64,000 nucleotides of DNA from NCBI GenBank assembly GCA_009667805.1, contig CM019063.1, positions 61,837,506 through 61,901,505 of the forward strand. The letters run 5' to 3'. A model generated the notes under the pieces. That model did no database searches. It saw only the letters and a list, made by a program, of their open reading frames with translations, and had not been told where the DNA came from. Origin of the DNA: Leptobrachium leishanense (taxonomy: Eukaryota; Chordata; Amphibia; Anura; Megophryidae). How positions within the stretch are numbered: position 1 is the stretch's first letter; each line of letters opens with the position of its first letter. This document shows, piece after piece, positions 30,818 through 42,591 of the stretch. A program made the translations under genes and the position numbers.

Positions 30818-32057
30818 CACTATATTGCCAAAAGTATTCGCTCACCCATCCAAATATTCAGAATCAGGTGTTCCAATCACTTCCATGGCCACAGGTATAT
30901 AAAATCAAGCACCTAGACATGCAGACTGTTTTTACAAACATTTGTGAAAGAATGGGTCGCTCTCAGGAGCTCCGTGAATTCCAGCGTGGAACTGTGATAG
31001 GATGCCACCTGTGCAACAAATCCAGTCATGAAATTTCCTCGCTCCTAAATATTCCAGAGTCAACTGTCAGCTGTACTATAAGAACGTGGAAGTGTTTGGG
31101 AACGACAGCAACTCAGCCACGAAGTGGAAGGCCACGTAAACTGACAGAGCGGGGACAGCGGATGCTGAGGCGCATAGTGTGAAGAGGTTGCCAACTTTCT
31201 GCAGAGTCAATCGCTACAGACCTCCAAACTTCATGTGGCCTTCAGAATAGTTCAAGAACAGTGAGCTTCATGGAATGGGTTTCCATGGCCGAGCAGCTGC
31301 ATCCAAGCCATACATTACCAAGTGCAATGCAAAGCGTCGGATGCAGTGGTGTAAAGCACGCCGCCGCTGGACTCTAGAGCAGTGGAGACGAGTTCTCTGG
31401 AGTGACGAATCGCGCTTCTCCATCTGGCAATCTGATGAACGAGTCTGGGTTTGGCGGTTGCCAGGAGAACGGTACTTGTCTGACTGCATTGTGCCAAGTG
31501 TAAAGTTTGATGGAGGGGGGGTTATGGTGTGGGGTTGTTTTTCAGGAGTTGGGCTTGGCCCCTTAGTTCCAGTGAAAGGAACTCTGAATGCTTCAGCATA
31601 CCAAGACATTTTGGACAATTCCATGTTCCCACTTAGTGGGAACAGTTTGGAGCTGGCCCCTTCCACTTCCAACATGATTGTGCACCAGTGCACAAAGCAA
31701 GGTCCATAAAGACATGGATGACAGAGTCTGGTGTGGATGAACTTGACTGGCCTGCACAGAGTCCTGACCTCAACCCGATAGAACACCTTTGGGATGAATT
31801 AGAGCAGAGACTGAGAGCCAGGCCTTCTCGTCCAACATCAGTGTGTGACCTCACAAACGCGCTTCTGGAAGAATGGTCAAACATTCCCATAAACATACTC
31901 CTAAACCTTGTGGACAGCCTTCCCAGAAGAGTTGAAGCTGTTATAGCTGCAAAGGGTGGACCGACGTCATATTGAACCCTATGGATTAGGAATGGGATGT
32001 CACTTAAATTCATATGCGAGTCAAGGCGGGTGAGCCAATACTTTTGGCAATATAGTG
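30818..32057 (+). mobile_element. Tc1-type transposon with decayed transposase
   Basis: Inverted ends CACTATATTGCCAAAAGTAT and, mirrored, CACTATATTGCCAAAAGTATT; TA flanks both sides (30816-30817, 32058-32059). 1240 bp, a normal Tc1 length. It carries one transposase on the + strand. Confidence 0.95.
30952..31975 (+). pseudogene. Tc1-like transposase with one stop and two frameshifts
   Basis: DDE transposase. It starts MGRSQELREFQRGTVIG at 30952. The helix-turn-helix region includes SHEISSLLNIPESTVSCTIR and the GRPRKLTERGQR linker. A TGA interrupts at 31180-31182, a frameshift follows near 31260, and a second near 31680. The core retains [20 protein letters not shown] (first Asp) and [14 protein letters not shown], then [13 protein letters not shown] (second Asp, across the second frameshift) and [16 protein letters not shown] (Glu). 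The C-terminus SLPRRVEAVIAAKGG ends at a stop at 31973-31975. Inactive. Confidence 0.92.
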
Positions 32058-32059
32058 TA

Positions 32060-32403
32060 TATCGGTCTCTGATGTTCTTTCATGTAAAACCTTCCAATAC
32101 AGTTTTTGTACCTTGCGAAGCATCTCTCGTACTGTAGATCTATATCTGGAGAGAGGGGCAAGGACAAGTACAGTGTAAACCTATTGTGTGTAATTGCAGG
32201 AGTACACTTCAGCAACGGTATAGAAACTGAAGAACTGACAAGAAGCCGGATGAATGAGCGATGCGTTAACATCCTACAAAACAATTACATAAAAGGAGCA
32301 TTTATCCTGCAAAGATCTCTTTAATTCCTGAAGGACCAAAACAAAGCCTTGGGCTGTATTCAAACACTGGTGTAACTGTAAACTTATCTGCGACAATGCT
32401 GTC
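32060..32403. other. Unassigned spacer
   Basis: No recognised gene or repeat boundary. Confidence 0.5.
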
Positions 32404-32411
32404 TATGGAGT

Positions 32412-33380
32412 CAGTGGCGTAACTAGAAACTTGAGGGCCCCGGTGCAAGAATCCACGAAGGCCCCCCCCCCAAAAAAAAAGATCCATATTTTTACTTTTT
32501 TTTTTCCTGCAATATAAAAAAATAGTACGGGATTTATATTCATTAGTTCAACTTACTTTATGCTATGATCTGGAAATAACTCACTTTTTACAAATTTTTA
32601 AAAATCCTACTTTTTCGGGTTCCATTAAGCAAGCTCACGCTCTGATCGACGACTCTCAGGCCGCAAAGGGAGCATCCGGGTCCGGGATTAGCCTGACAGC
32701 AATTGGATGTGCGCATCTGGTGTGGCTAACACAGGGCCTCCCAATAACGCAGGCCGCCATATTGAAAGCCCCCCGGTGACGCAGGCCACCACATTGAAAG
32801 CCCCCCCCTGTAACGCAGGCCACCACAGAAAGCCCCCCCCCCCGGTAACGCAGGCCACCACAGAAAGCCCCCCCCTGTAACGCAGGTCACCGCAGAAAGC
32901 CCCCCCGGTAACACAGGCCACCACTGAATGCCCCCCCCCCCCGATAACGCAGGCCACCACAGGAAGCCCCCCGTCCCCCTGGTAACACAAGCCACCACAT
33001 TGAAAGCCCCTTCCCCTGAGGCTGAGCCAGATTGTAAAAGTAGCGCCGCTCTGCCATTACACAAACCTGGCTCTGGCTGCCTGGTCCTCGCGGTGGTGCC
33101 CAGTGGGAGATGAGGGAAATCAGAAGCGCCGCCCAGCCCCACACACGCATTAATCCAGCTCTTCACTCCTGGCCCGGCTGACCGTGCCCACTCACATGCG
33201 ATCACACGTGCTGGCCGGGGGAGGAGCGAGCAGCGTGCTAAACGGCGCTGGCCGAAATTTGCCGCCAGCTGCCAACCTATGTGCAAGAGCCTGCCTGAGC
33301 AGCTGGGCCGCCCTGAAGTGGCGGAATGCCAGGGCCCGGTCGCAAGTGCAACCACTGCGACCCTGGTAGTTCCGACACTG
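32412..33380. mobile_element. hAT transposon, 8-bp TSD TATGGAGT
   Basis: Left end CAGTGGCGTAACTAGAAAC; mirrored right end CAGTGTCGGAACTACCAGG. TATGGAGT is duplicated exactly at 32404-32411 and 33381-33388. GGGCCCCGG motifs lie inside both ends. The interior contains the 30-bp array at 32727-33012. No transposase. Confidence 0.94.
32727..33012. repeat. 30-bp minisatellite (GGTAACGCAGGCCACCACAG)
   Basis: About nine to ten units of CCCCCCGGTAACGCAGGCCA then CCACAGAAAG, with C-run length variants. Open frames on the - strand are artefacts of the period. Confidence 0.9.
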
Positions 33381-33388
33381 TATGGAGT

Positions 33389-34370
33389 TGCTGATTATAA
33401 CCCCTCTTGTCACATTTACAGCAGGGTTGGGATAGAGCCCCTTGCGATTTAGCAACATCGTTTGTGCAGCCATAATCTTCCCTCTTTATCACACACACAC
33501 CCACACATGTTATATATTGTTTTCTGAAGGTCAGTTAAGGCTCTCGTGTAGGGGACACTCTACTCATCCTGACCACATTATCTTTTTTAAGTGGTCAGGA
33601 AGCAAGGAGTGCCCCCTCCCCTGATCTCCTGCTCTGTCCCTTGTCCCTCCTGCCCCGATCTGGCTGAAAAGTGGAGGGAAACTAATGAGTTTCCTCCACC
33701 CCACCCAGTGTCACCATCAGCCGGGATGTTGGCTGGCGATGGAGGAGCTGGTGCCTCACCTCGCCAGGGACCGAGGACACGCTGGGGAGGTGAGCCGGTG
33801 AGCACAAGGCACCATGGGACAGTCGGGCCAGCCGCCTCGCCGCACCCCGAACAGAAACGCCAGGAGGGCAGAGGCACCCAGCGCCGACGAGTCAGCTTCC
33901 CTGACACAGAATCACTCGTCAAAAGCTGCAAATCTCCGTTCTACAAAGTGAGACAGTGTCAGCGGAATCGAACACCCAAAGCAAGATGGTATCAGAGAAG
34001 CATATTAACTCTACTGTAGTGATGAAGAATTAATGGTTGACCTTAACATTATTTTTGTATTACACCTGAATGTGCCTATCAGTCTAACCATAGTGATGGA
34101 CTGCGTATTGGGGCATTGAACCCTTTGGATACTAGGAAAAAAGAGGAGGAGGAATAGCTCCCGAGGAAGTCACTAAAATGAAACGCGTCGAACTGCAGGC
34201 GAAACCACAGTGGATTACTGCAAGCCACAAATGGAACCTCCATCGAACTGTGCTCGGGACATTGGAACCCTCTTGCTGCTGGTAGAGGGAGAGACCAAGG
34301 ACTGGGACTGAGTCGAGTGAGCTGTTACCGGGAGGTTTTCTAATATATTTGCGAGATTGCACAATGTTCC
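33389..34370. other. Intergenic sequence with a TTAA-MITE relative
   Basis: GGGGACACTCTACTCATCCT at 33552 and the segment to about 33730 (GTTTCCTCCACCCCACCCAG) resemble the element at 46910-47541. At 34180-34190 GAAACGCGTCG follows TCCCGAGGAAGTC, a member of the CGAAACG module set. The ORF at 33591-34019 is not recognised. Confidence 0.45.
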
Positions 34371-34872
34371 TTAACCCCTTCACTGCTGAGCCATTTCACG
34401 GCTTAAAAAAACACATTTTTCTTTTTGGATTGTTAACCCCTTAGTGACCGGGCGGTTTTACACAAATCCGTCCTTTAGTGACCGCTGCTGTTTTTACGTT
34501 TCTGCGCTGTTCATGTTTAGATCAAATTTTCCTCTTACTCGTTTATTCAACCCACACATATTATACACCCTTTTTCCCGCCATTAAATGGACTTTCTAGA
34601 AATACCATTATTTCCATCATATCCAATAATTTAATATAAACAAAATATGAAATATGATGAAAAAAATGGTAAAAACACACTTTTTCGTAATTTAATCCCC
34701 TAAAGCTATAACCACCAATAAAGACCCCGGCTAAATAGTTTCCAAATTTTATCCCGAGAATAGAAATACCCAATTTTTACATGTTTTTACCTTTTAACCC
34801 TTTCACTGCTAAGGCCAGCAAAGTACTGGCATGCATTAAAAGGGGAGTTCACTCACGGGATGAAAACATACA

Positions 34873-35759
34873 CAGGGTTATCCAAAGAGATTCGAAAAGT
34901 CACCGCACGTTCGGTGACTTTTCGTTCTCTTCAATTCGGTTCCTTTTGCCGATTGCATTTCGGTGACCCTGCGGATTATTCAGCAAGCAGCACAGGGTCC
35001 CCGAATTGCAGGGAAAAGCTGCCGCAAACCTGACGAAAACTAACCGAATGCACACTGAAAACAAGCAAAAACATCTGGATTAACCTTCGAAGAAGCCGAA
35101 CAGGAGCCGAATCACACAGAGCCGAAGCAGCTGTGACGTAGAGGAGGCAGTGAATAAATTAGAAAAACCATTTGTATGAATCTGGGAAAAAGAAACGCTG
35201 TTTGCAAAGAAACTACTAAGCGAAAATGTCTGATATTTTCACAGGAGGTCCAGGGAATGATAATAAAGAGGGCTGTTACAAAAAAAATAAGCAAACTGAA
35301 AAAAAAAAAAAATAATCGGACTTTTAATTTTTTTTTAAAAAATTCAGAAAAATGCTTAAAGTATCCTAAAAAATCTATAAATAAAGAGACTTTTTGCTGC
35401 AGAATTTTATAATGAACGGTTTATTAGATATTGAATTAAAACGGGAATATTTTTAACATTGAAGCCTATGGGATTCTCCTGAATAAATTTGCCGAATTAA
35501 ACCACCGAATGGCAGGGCATTAGGGGAACCTTTCACTGCTGGTTTCTGTTCTCTGAATAGCCGAAGCAGTGCTTTTTCATAGGGATTTCACTGCCCTCGA
35601 ACAGGGACCGAACAGGCACCGTATGTGCAGGCAATTCGACAGGATTTGGCGAATTGCCTGCTCTCTGGATAGCCGAATGGCCAGGAAAGGTAACCGAACG
35701 CTGATTTTCAGCGTTCGGTTACCTTTCTCAAGCAATTCGAATCTCTTTGGATAACCCTG
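34873..35759. mobile_element. MITE of the CAGGGTTATTCAAAGAG family, copy 2
   Basis: Left end CAGGGTTATCCAAAGAG, right end CTCTTTGGATAACCCTG; flanks ACA and ATA. Subterminal hairpins GCACGTTCGGTGACTTTTCG and ACGCTGATTTTCAGCGTTCG match copy 1 at 11980. Confidence 0.85.
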
Positions 35760-35763
35760 ATAA

Positions 35764-36480
35764 TTTTGCCTCTGTATAAATCAATGGTCAGGCCGCACCT
35801 TGAATATGCCGTGCAATTTTGGGCACCTGTCTTAAAAAAAGATATTATATCGCTAGAAAAAGTGCAGAGACGGGCAACTAAATTAATAAGGGGGATGGAA
35901 GGGTTAAGTTATGAGGAAAGACTAACAAGCTTAAACCTGTTTAGTTTAGAGAAAAGGCGCCTTAGAGGGGATCTGATAACCTTATATAAATATATACGGG
36001 CCATTATCAACCATTGTCTGATAACCTATTCATTAACAGGACTATACATAGGACAAGGGGTCATCCATTTAGACTGGAAGAAAGAAAATTTATCTTAAAG
36101 CATAGGAAGGGTTATTTTACGGTGAGAACAATAAAGCTGTGGAATTCTCTGCCTGTTGAGGTGGTTGGGTCAGAGTCTGTACAGACTTTTAAAAAACGAC
36201 TGGATGACTTCCTGCAGACACAGAATATTAAGGGTTATAATATTTAATATGTGGGTAAAAGCTTCTCGATCCAAGGAGAAATCTGACTGCCATTCTGGGG
36301 TCAAGAAGGAATTTTTTCCCAGTATGTTGCATATTGGCAAGCATTCAGACTGGGTTTTTTGCCTTCTTTTGGATCAACAGCAGTAGGTTATGTGGGAGAG
36401 GCTGAACCCGATGGACGCATGTCTTTTTTCAGCCTATGTAACTATGTAACTATGTAACTATGTAACTGTGTAACTATGTA
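35764..36480 (+). mobile_element. CR1-type LINE 3' fragment with octamer tail
   Basis: 5'-truncated CR1-like LINE. The coding end is followed by about 170 bases of 3' UTR (GATCCAAGGAGAAATCTGAC, then GAACCCGATGGACGCATGTC) and a tail of CTATGTAA repeats at 36436-36483, the short-repeat tail typical of CR1. Confidence 0.9.
35766..36247 (+). pseudogene. CR1 reverse-transcriptase C-terminus, frameshifted
   Basis: Reads [20 protein letters not shown], then [20 protein letters not shown] and [20 protein letters not shown]. After a frameshift near 36010-36060 it reads [14 protein letters not shown] and FTVRTIKLWNSLPVEVVGSE, ending at a stop at 36245-36247. This is the C-terminal region after the reverse-transcriptase core; the catalytic boxes are lost by truncation. 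Confidence 0.92.
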
Positions 36481-37620
36481 ACTGCTGAGCCAGTTCACCT
36501 ATGTGCGCTGCGCTCATTCTGACCATTTTGTGCTAATTATTTTTAGATGACAGCCTAGGTCCTATTTAATTAAACTCCCCCCAGACAAAAAAACTTTAAA
36601 AAAAAACCATTTTTTTATTTTATTTAATTTTTTTATTATTTTTTTTTTATTTAATTTTTTTTTTACATTTTTTTTTAAAACCAAACCTGGTCATGTTTGG
36701 TATCATTTGAAAGGCCATAATCAGGCCTTTCAAATGATGGCAAATATGGTATCATAATATCTCTACATGGCAGCTAGAGGGTTAACTGGCCCACTGACAT
36801 CCTCACACATATGGTGAGGTTGTCAGTGGGTGGGGGGGGGGACCTGGAGGCTTGGCTGACATCCAAGATGTCAGCCCCCCTCCAGGTTTGAATCACGTTT
36901 TGGCGCCAATTGGCGCCGCAACGTGATCCGGCGGCGAAATGGTTAATGCCATACACCGCTGTAAAGGGGAGGCTCTCCCCTCTCCAGCGGTGCAAACGGC
37001 ATCTCCCTAGCTTCAATGGTTGGGAAGATAGAGGGCTCCGAAGGAGCCCCCCCCCTCCCCTCCATTGAAACACATGGGGGCACCTTCTGATGACGTCACC
37101 ACGCAGCGTGGCGACGTCATCAGCCTCGCCTGCCCATGTAAATCACATGGGCAGGCTTCCTCCCTGTCAGATCGCCGTGGGATCCGACGAGGGAGTTGAG
37201 TATCGGGCGGGAGGGGGATTTGGCGCCGCTGACGTACCCTGTACGTCATCGGGTCTAAGGGAGACCCGAACACAGGACGTACAGGGTACGTCAGCGGTCG
37301 GGAAGGGGTTAATTTTGTATTGTTAATTTTCTTTACGTTAATCATGTTTGGTATCATTTTAAAGGCCATGCTCTGGCCTTTCTAATGATACTAAATGTGA
37401 CCCTGCTAGCTGAAAACCGTCAGGAGATATCGTGGTTCAAAGGAACCCTTATCTCCACCCCTATCTTTCCTTAGGAGTCAATGAGGACGGTCCCCACACG
37501 TCCTCAGCAGTGAAAGGGTTAATGTGCCAATATTTTTGTGAGTTGGTAATTTTATATTCGGCACCCTTCTTTTATATTAGACAGTTTACACTATGTGGTT
37601 TTTTATGTTTTATAGACGTA

Positions 37621-38305
37621 GGGCTCTATTGCACTCCTCATCGAACGCAAATGCGCGAGGACAAAACCATTTGCGCAGAACGTCGTATTTCAACGTTCGC
37701 GCAAACGATGCGTGTAATCGTCTACCGCGATTGACCCTGCGCAAACCCAGCGCGAGCGCAAGTCCGTGCGCGCATCCTATACTTAACATTGACAGCGCAA
37801 ATGCGCTCATGCACTGGTAGGCAGATGGTATTACAATCTTTGCGCAACGAAAGTTTGCGCGCATTTTCATAACGTCTTTGAAAAGCTGGTGGTAACTGTA
37901 AATTTGATCGTCCTGGCCGAAACGAAATACACCAGCATGAAAAAAATATACAGCACAGTACAGTTACACATTCTACACATACCCAAACAATAAAATTTAT
38001 AAATTGTGTCATTGTTAATTTTTTCTTTTTTTTGGTTGGTGGTTGTTAATTTTTTTTTCTCCTTCTTTTTAGTTTGTAAATATTTTATTGGAAATGAGTA
38101 ATTGATGTTGGCTGATTCCCGGGACAAAACAGTCTGCCCACCGATTCCTGCACGCAACGTTAATTTGCGAACGGCTTTGCGCGTTGGACTTGCGCACGAA
38201 AAATCTTGACGGAAGAAAAAATGCGCTCGGATCGGAATGCCACGTTAATTTGCACGCGATAACTTTTTTTGCATGCGCATTTGCGCGAAGAATGTAATAG
38301 GGGCC
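37621..38305. mobile_element. MITE of the GGGCCCTATTACATTCT family, copy 3, TSD GTA
   Basis: Ends are GGGCTCTATTGCACTCCTCA and GAAGAATGTAATAGGGGCC. GTA is duplicated at 37618-37620 and 38306-38308. The interior is an inverted-orientation match to 3886-4589. Confidence 0.85.
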
Positions 38306-38370
38306 GTAGTTTGTGATTCTGTCTGTATTGTTCCTGGTGGAAATCGCTATCCCAGTGACGTGAGACTATA

Positions 38371-39197
38371 GGGGTTATTCAAAGAGCACCGAAATTTCAT
38401 TTGCTCTTTCATTTGGCGCACTTCGGCGAGCTGAATTCGCCGAATCTTTGGTGATTTCTGCATTCACCCCAGAGTTCCCGAAGTGCCTTGAATGGATCCA
38501 TCGAACGCCGCCGATAAACTCGCCAAACATAGCTGCAAACCACCAAACGCCGCCAACAAACCGCCGAACGATCCACCCAACAGACTGTTTTAACGCAGCT
38601 GATGATCTGCCGAACACCACCGAGAAAAGCCGACCAGCCGCCGAACAGGGGTAAAAGAAAAAAAGAACTTAATTTTTAAAAGGCGTTTTAAAAAAAATGC
38701 ATGGAATTAATATATAAGGTTCTGTGATTACCAAAAAAAATGGTCTGTTACAGAAAAAAAAGGCCATTTATAAAAAAAATAGGATCAAAAATCCCGAAAG
38801 ATGCCTAAAAAATTCTAAAAAATAAATTCATAAAAATACTTTATGCTGCAAATGAAAAGCATAAATGGTTGAATTTTTATTTAGTAAAAATGGAGGAATT
38901 TTTTTCCATTTAAACCTATGGGATTCGCTTGTTTAAACCTGTCGAACGAAAGCAACGAAAATCAAGGCTTTTTGCCAACCTTTCACTGCTGCTCGGCGTT
39001 CTCTGATAGAAGAACCATTACTTCTCTATGGGGATTTCACTGCCGGCAAACTCCACCGTACTTCACTGGCAATTCGCCAATATTTGGCAAATTGTCAGGT
39101 TTCTAAATAGGAACAAAAGCCACGAAATTGCGCTGTATCTGGAAATTCCCAGTTAAGTGCAATTCTGTGGCAAATTCATCTGTCTTTGAATAACCCC
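38371..39197. mobile_element. MITE of the GGGGTTATTCAAAGAG family, copy 3
   Basis: Ends are GGGGTTATTCAAAGAGCACC and TGTCTTTGAATAACCCC; flanks ATA and TTA. A diverged subfamily with GCCGCCGATAAACTCGCC-rich arms. Confidence 0.8.
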
Positions 39198-39373
39198 TTA
39201 ATTCATTCACCTTTGGGTGCTTGTGGGTCACGAAAGGAAATATACGGTAAATCTATGATGATTGAGGCAGAGAGCCGAAACGTTGCAGCTTCATAACCCA
39301 GAGGTCTTCCAAATAAATATGTCTGCTTTCTTTCACCCTGTAGCCTTTCTTTTTTTTTTTTTTTCTCCTACAC

Positions 39374-39410
<37 letters not shown>

Positions 39411-39545
39411 TAGCCGTTCCACATCTCTGACATTTTTGGGCTTATGGTTTATTATTGGTGGGCACTGGTGAGGTGTGTCTGTGCAGAGTGGGAATGTGGG
39501 GATTGTTAAATGTTCATTGTTTGTTCATTTAACAAGGATCTAACA
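39198..39545. other. Spacer with CGAAACGTTG module and TA microsatellite
   Basis: GAGAGCCGAAACGTTGCAGC at 39271 is followed by AATAAA at 39312-39317 and a T tract. A TA microsatellite lies at about 39382-39408. No gene. Confidence 0.6.
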
Positions 39546-40252
39546 CAGGGACGTGCGGTCAGGGGCGGCAGGTGAGGCAGAGCCTCACCTGCCATTAAAG
39601 GCTGCATCTGCAGTGCACAGTCAAACTCACCTGCTCCGTGTTCCCCTGCCGTCGGCTCCATCCGTCTTCTCTGTGTGACGCACGTTTTTTTCTTCCAGCC
39701 TGAGCCTACGCAATCTGCGTAGCGGGATGCTACGCAAAATACATAGGCTGGCAAGAAGTATGCAGCGTGTCGCATCTGTTCAATGAACAGACGTCCGAGC
39801 ACTGCCCACTTCCTGAACATTGCTCTCCCAGGGCCTCAGAGGCCCTGGGAGAGCAATGGAATAGCTTGGACCAAGAGGAAAGCGCTATTGGTCCAAGCCA
39901 TTCATAAAACGCCTGCATAGGAGGCATGCCTCCCATGCATTGTTTGGCACAGGACAGTCATGTGACTGTCTTGCCCAATCAGTGGATGCTGGGTGTGGCC
40001 TCAGTGTCACACACAGTAGGCTGCCTGAAATGGACGACGCAGAGATCCCGGGGAGCCCTGAAAGCTGTCAGATCCTGGTAAGCAGTGAGAGCAGCCATTA
40101 CCTGGGGAGCACTGAGAGCAGCCAATTCCTGGGGAGCCCTGAGAGCAGCCAGATCCTGGAGAGCACTGAACCTGAACCTACATAACCTGTGTATATCTGG
40201 CTCTGATACTAGCCAGTGCCTCATCAGCCACTCACCTCACTGCACGTCACTG
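39546..40252. mobile_element. hAT transposon A relative, 8-bp TSD ATCTAACA
   Basis: Left end CAGGGACGTGCGGTCA; mirrored right end CAGTGACGTGCAGTGA. ATCTAACA is duplicated exactly at 39538-39545 and 40253-40260. A shorter, inverted-orientation relative of 924-3766. It includes a short tandem repeat of GAGCAGCCAATTCCTGGGGA type (40080-40165). Non-coding. Confidence 0.94.
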
Positions 40253-40260
40253 ATCTAACA

Positions 40261-40757
40261 AGATATTTAGTTGAAGAATAGATAAAAAGTATCATTTTTT
40301 TTAATAACCTTAAAAATTACAATAAAAAATAGTGGATAGGTCCAACCTTTATACCTTATTGCGTCAAATCAATTAAAGGCAATTGTAAGGATGTGGTCAT
40401 TTCCCTAAAATAATCATATATAACGCGAGAGAGGATCTAAGTCATGTCCACCAAAATTAATAGGGGATATTGATTCTTGGGTAAAGCCTGGTGTAATCGC
40501 TTCTTAACCAAGAAGAATAACAGCCATATCGATGACCGCGAGGATCACAGCCGTGCACAGTGCTTTTAGGGCAGGCATATATGTGATCTGTAAATGTTCA
40601 CAAACTGTTATTTTTTTATATTCTTTGTCATGTGATAAAGAAAAAAGCAATAATGTAGAAGGAGACCTGAAATGCTGAGCGAAACAGCAAATCAAAAAGT
40701 GGTTACACTCTTCTGCGCATGCCCACGGCAAGGATGGAGCCATTGTCCAAATGCATA
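40261..40757. other. Unassigned spacer
   Basis: No recognised gene or repeat boundary; the ORF at 40504-40770 is chance-like. Confidence 0.5.
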
Positions 40758-41648
40758 CAGGGTAATTCAAAGAGATCTGAATGGCTGCCGAAAGGGAACC
40801 GAATGCTGAAAATCTGCGTTCGGTTACCTTTCTTGGCCATTCGGCTATTCAGAGAGCAGGCAATTCGCCAAATCCTGGCGAATTGCCTGCACATTCGGTG
40901 CCTGTTTGTTGCCTGTTTGAGGGCAGTGAAACCACCATAGAGAAGCAATGCTTCGGCTATTCAGAGAACACAAACCAGCAGTGAAGGTTCCCGAAATGCC
41001 CTTCTATTCGGTGGTTTCATTCGGCAGGTTTAGTCAGGCGAATCCCATAGGCTTCAATGTTAAAAATATTCCCGTTGTAATTCAATATCTAATAAACCGT
41101 TCATTATAAAATTCTGCAGTAAAGAGTCTCTTTATTTATAGATTTTTTAGGATATTTTAATCATTTTTCAGGATTTTTTATTTTTTTTTTCAGTTTACTT
41201 ATTTTTTCTGTAACAGCCCTTTTTATTATCCTTCATTGGATCATATGTAAATTTCAGACATTTTCGCTCAGTAGTTTCTTTGCAAACAGCATTTTACTTT
41301 TCAATCATTCAAGCGTACTGTTTTTCTAATTTATTCACTGCATTCGTCTGCGGTGTCGGCTTTTTCCGGAGGCTGCGCTGTGTGTGATCGGCTCCTGCTT
41401 GGGTTTTTCCGGCATTTTCGGCAGGTTATTCCAGCTGTTTTTGCAGGTTTTGGTGAGCGTTCGCCCTCGTTCTGTGGTGAGTTTTCGGCGGGTTTGCAGT
41501 GACTTTTCCCTGCATTTCGGCAGCCCTGTGGTGTTTGCCGAATACACCACAGGGTGGCCGAAATGGGATCGCCAAATCGCCCCGAATTGAAGAGAACGAA
41601 AAGTCACTGAGCGTGCGGTGACTTTTCGATTCTCTTTGAATTACCCTG
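40758..41648. mobile_element. MITE of the CAGGGTTATTCAAAGAG family, copy 4
   Basis: Ends are CAGGGTAATTCAAAGAG and CTCTTTGAATTACCCTG; flanks ATA and ACA. An inverted-orientation match to copies 1 and 2, including the shared core AATTCAATATCTAATAAACC. Confidence 0.83.
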
Positions 41649-41652
41649 ACAG

Positions 41653-42038
41653 TATTAGGGATGTCCTGATTCGATCCTTAAAATTGGGACCAGAGTTCAG
41701 CAATTGTCAAAGGTCAAGCCAGCCTCCCAGCTAGAATCCTGCAGCCTCAGTAGTGGCTCGCGGCTTCTTCTCTGCCTGCTTGCAAGTCATAGAGGAGGCA
41801 GGGAATATGCTGCCAGTCTTCCTTCTGCACGCCGAGCACATCTCCAGACCTGTAAACAGGCATGGAAGATGCTGCAAGTGTATCTTGAGGCCCCTCCTGA
41901 GGTAGCTCCTGAGCCACCGGTCTGGCCTCGAGTCTCGTGGTATTGGATCGGGACGCGACATTGGCCAATCCCGAATTCCACACAACTCCATTGGATAGGC
42001 AGCTTGAAAAACACAATTGGGACATTCCTACCTAGCAT
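41653..42038. mobile_element. Possible hAT-like element (TAGGGATGTCC ends)
   Basis: TAGGGATGTCCTGATTCGAT on the left and AATTGGGACATTCCTA on the right are mirror images, but no matching 8-bp flanks are present. Two long self-complementary tracts around 41750 and 41820 are seen. Class uncertain. Confidence 0.5.
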
Positions 42039-42049
42039 ATCATGAAAGA

Positions 42050-42545
42050 ACTAGAGACAGAGATTCCCAGAGAGCTGTTTACTAACCACTGTAGTTTCCC
42101 ATTTTCACAGTGACCATCAACTTTGACTTTCCAAAAGGGAAACGCCAACAGTGGCAGGAGAAGCTTCATCAATGAAATTTCTATTCCTTTATTATTTCAA
42201 TTTCCCTCTCTCTTGATTGTTGAAGTTTATTGTCGTTGCGACCAGTGTTAATTTCATCCACTAATAATTTTCTTCAAAAACGTAAGGGTCAGTTTGTTTA
42301 TTCACTAAACTGTCAATTCTCCAAAGCCAAATGGCTACGAAATTGCACCATACGGGGAAACTCACTGTTCGGTGCAATTTCGTGGCCAATTCGGTGCTCT
42401 CATAATAACCCCATAAATCTACTCTTGAAATCTTGTGTCATTTTGTCGACTAAAACTAAATAAAGATTTCCTGTTAAAATTAACATAGGTTGCAACATCG
42501 GTAAAATAAAGGGTGTTCTGCTTATTAATGCACAAATATATTTCG

Positions 42546-42591
<46 letters not shown>

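Larger units (their letters stand above)
34438..37308. mobile_element. Nested TTAA element, CCCCTTAGTGACCGGGCG end
   Basis: TTAA at 34434-34437 precedes CCCCTTAGTGACCGGGCGG; the right end GCGGTCGGGAAGGGG precedes TTAA at 37309-37312. The right third contains inverted GACGTACCCTGTACGTCA and GGACGTACAGGGTACGTCAG near the end and hairpins at 36700-36740 and 36790-36830. It is a copy of the element at 1-3842. A MITE (34873-35759) and a CR1 fragment (about 35764-36480) interrupt it. Confidence 0.78.
34375..37518. mobile_element. Outer TTAA element, CCCCTTCACTGCTGAG ends
   Basis: TTAA at 34371-34374 precedes CCCCTTCACTGCTGAGCC; the right end CCTCAGCAGTGAAAGGG precedes TTAA at 37519-37522. Only 34375-34433 and 37313-37518 belong to it; the rest is the nested element 34438-37308. 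Its interior contains a TGGTATCATTTTAAAGGCCA motif related to the nested element, so the two are kin. Confidence 0.75.

Noticed and set aside
33591..34019. 142-codon ORF (+)
   Set aside because: Overlaps sequence related to the TTAA MITE at 46910 and is proline/arginine-rich without a domain.
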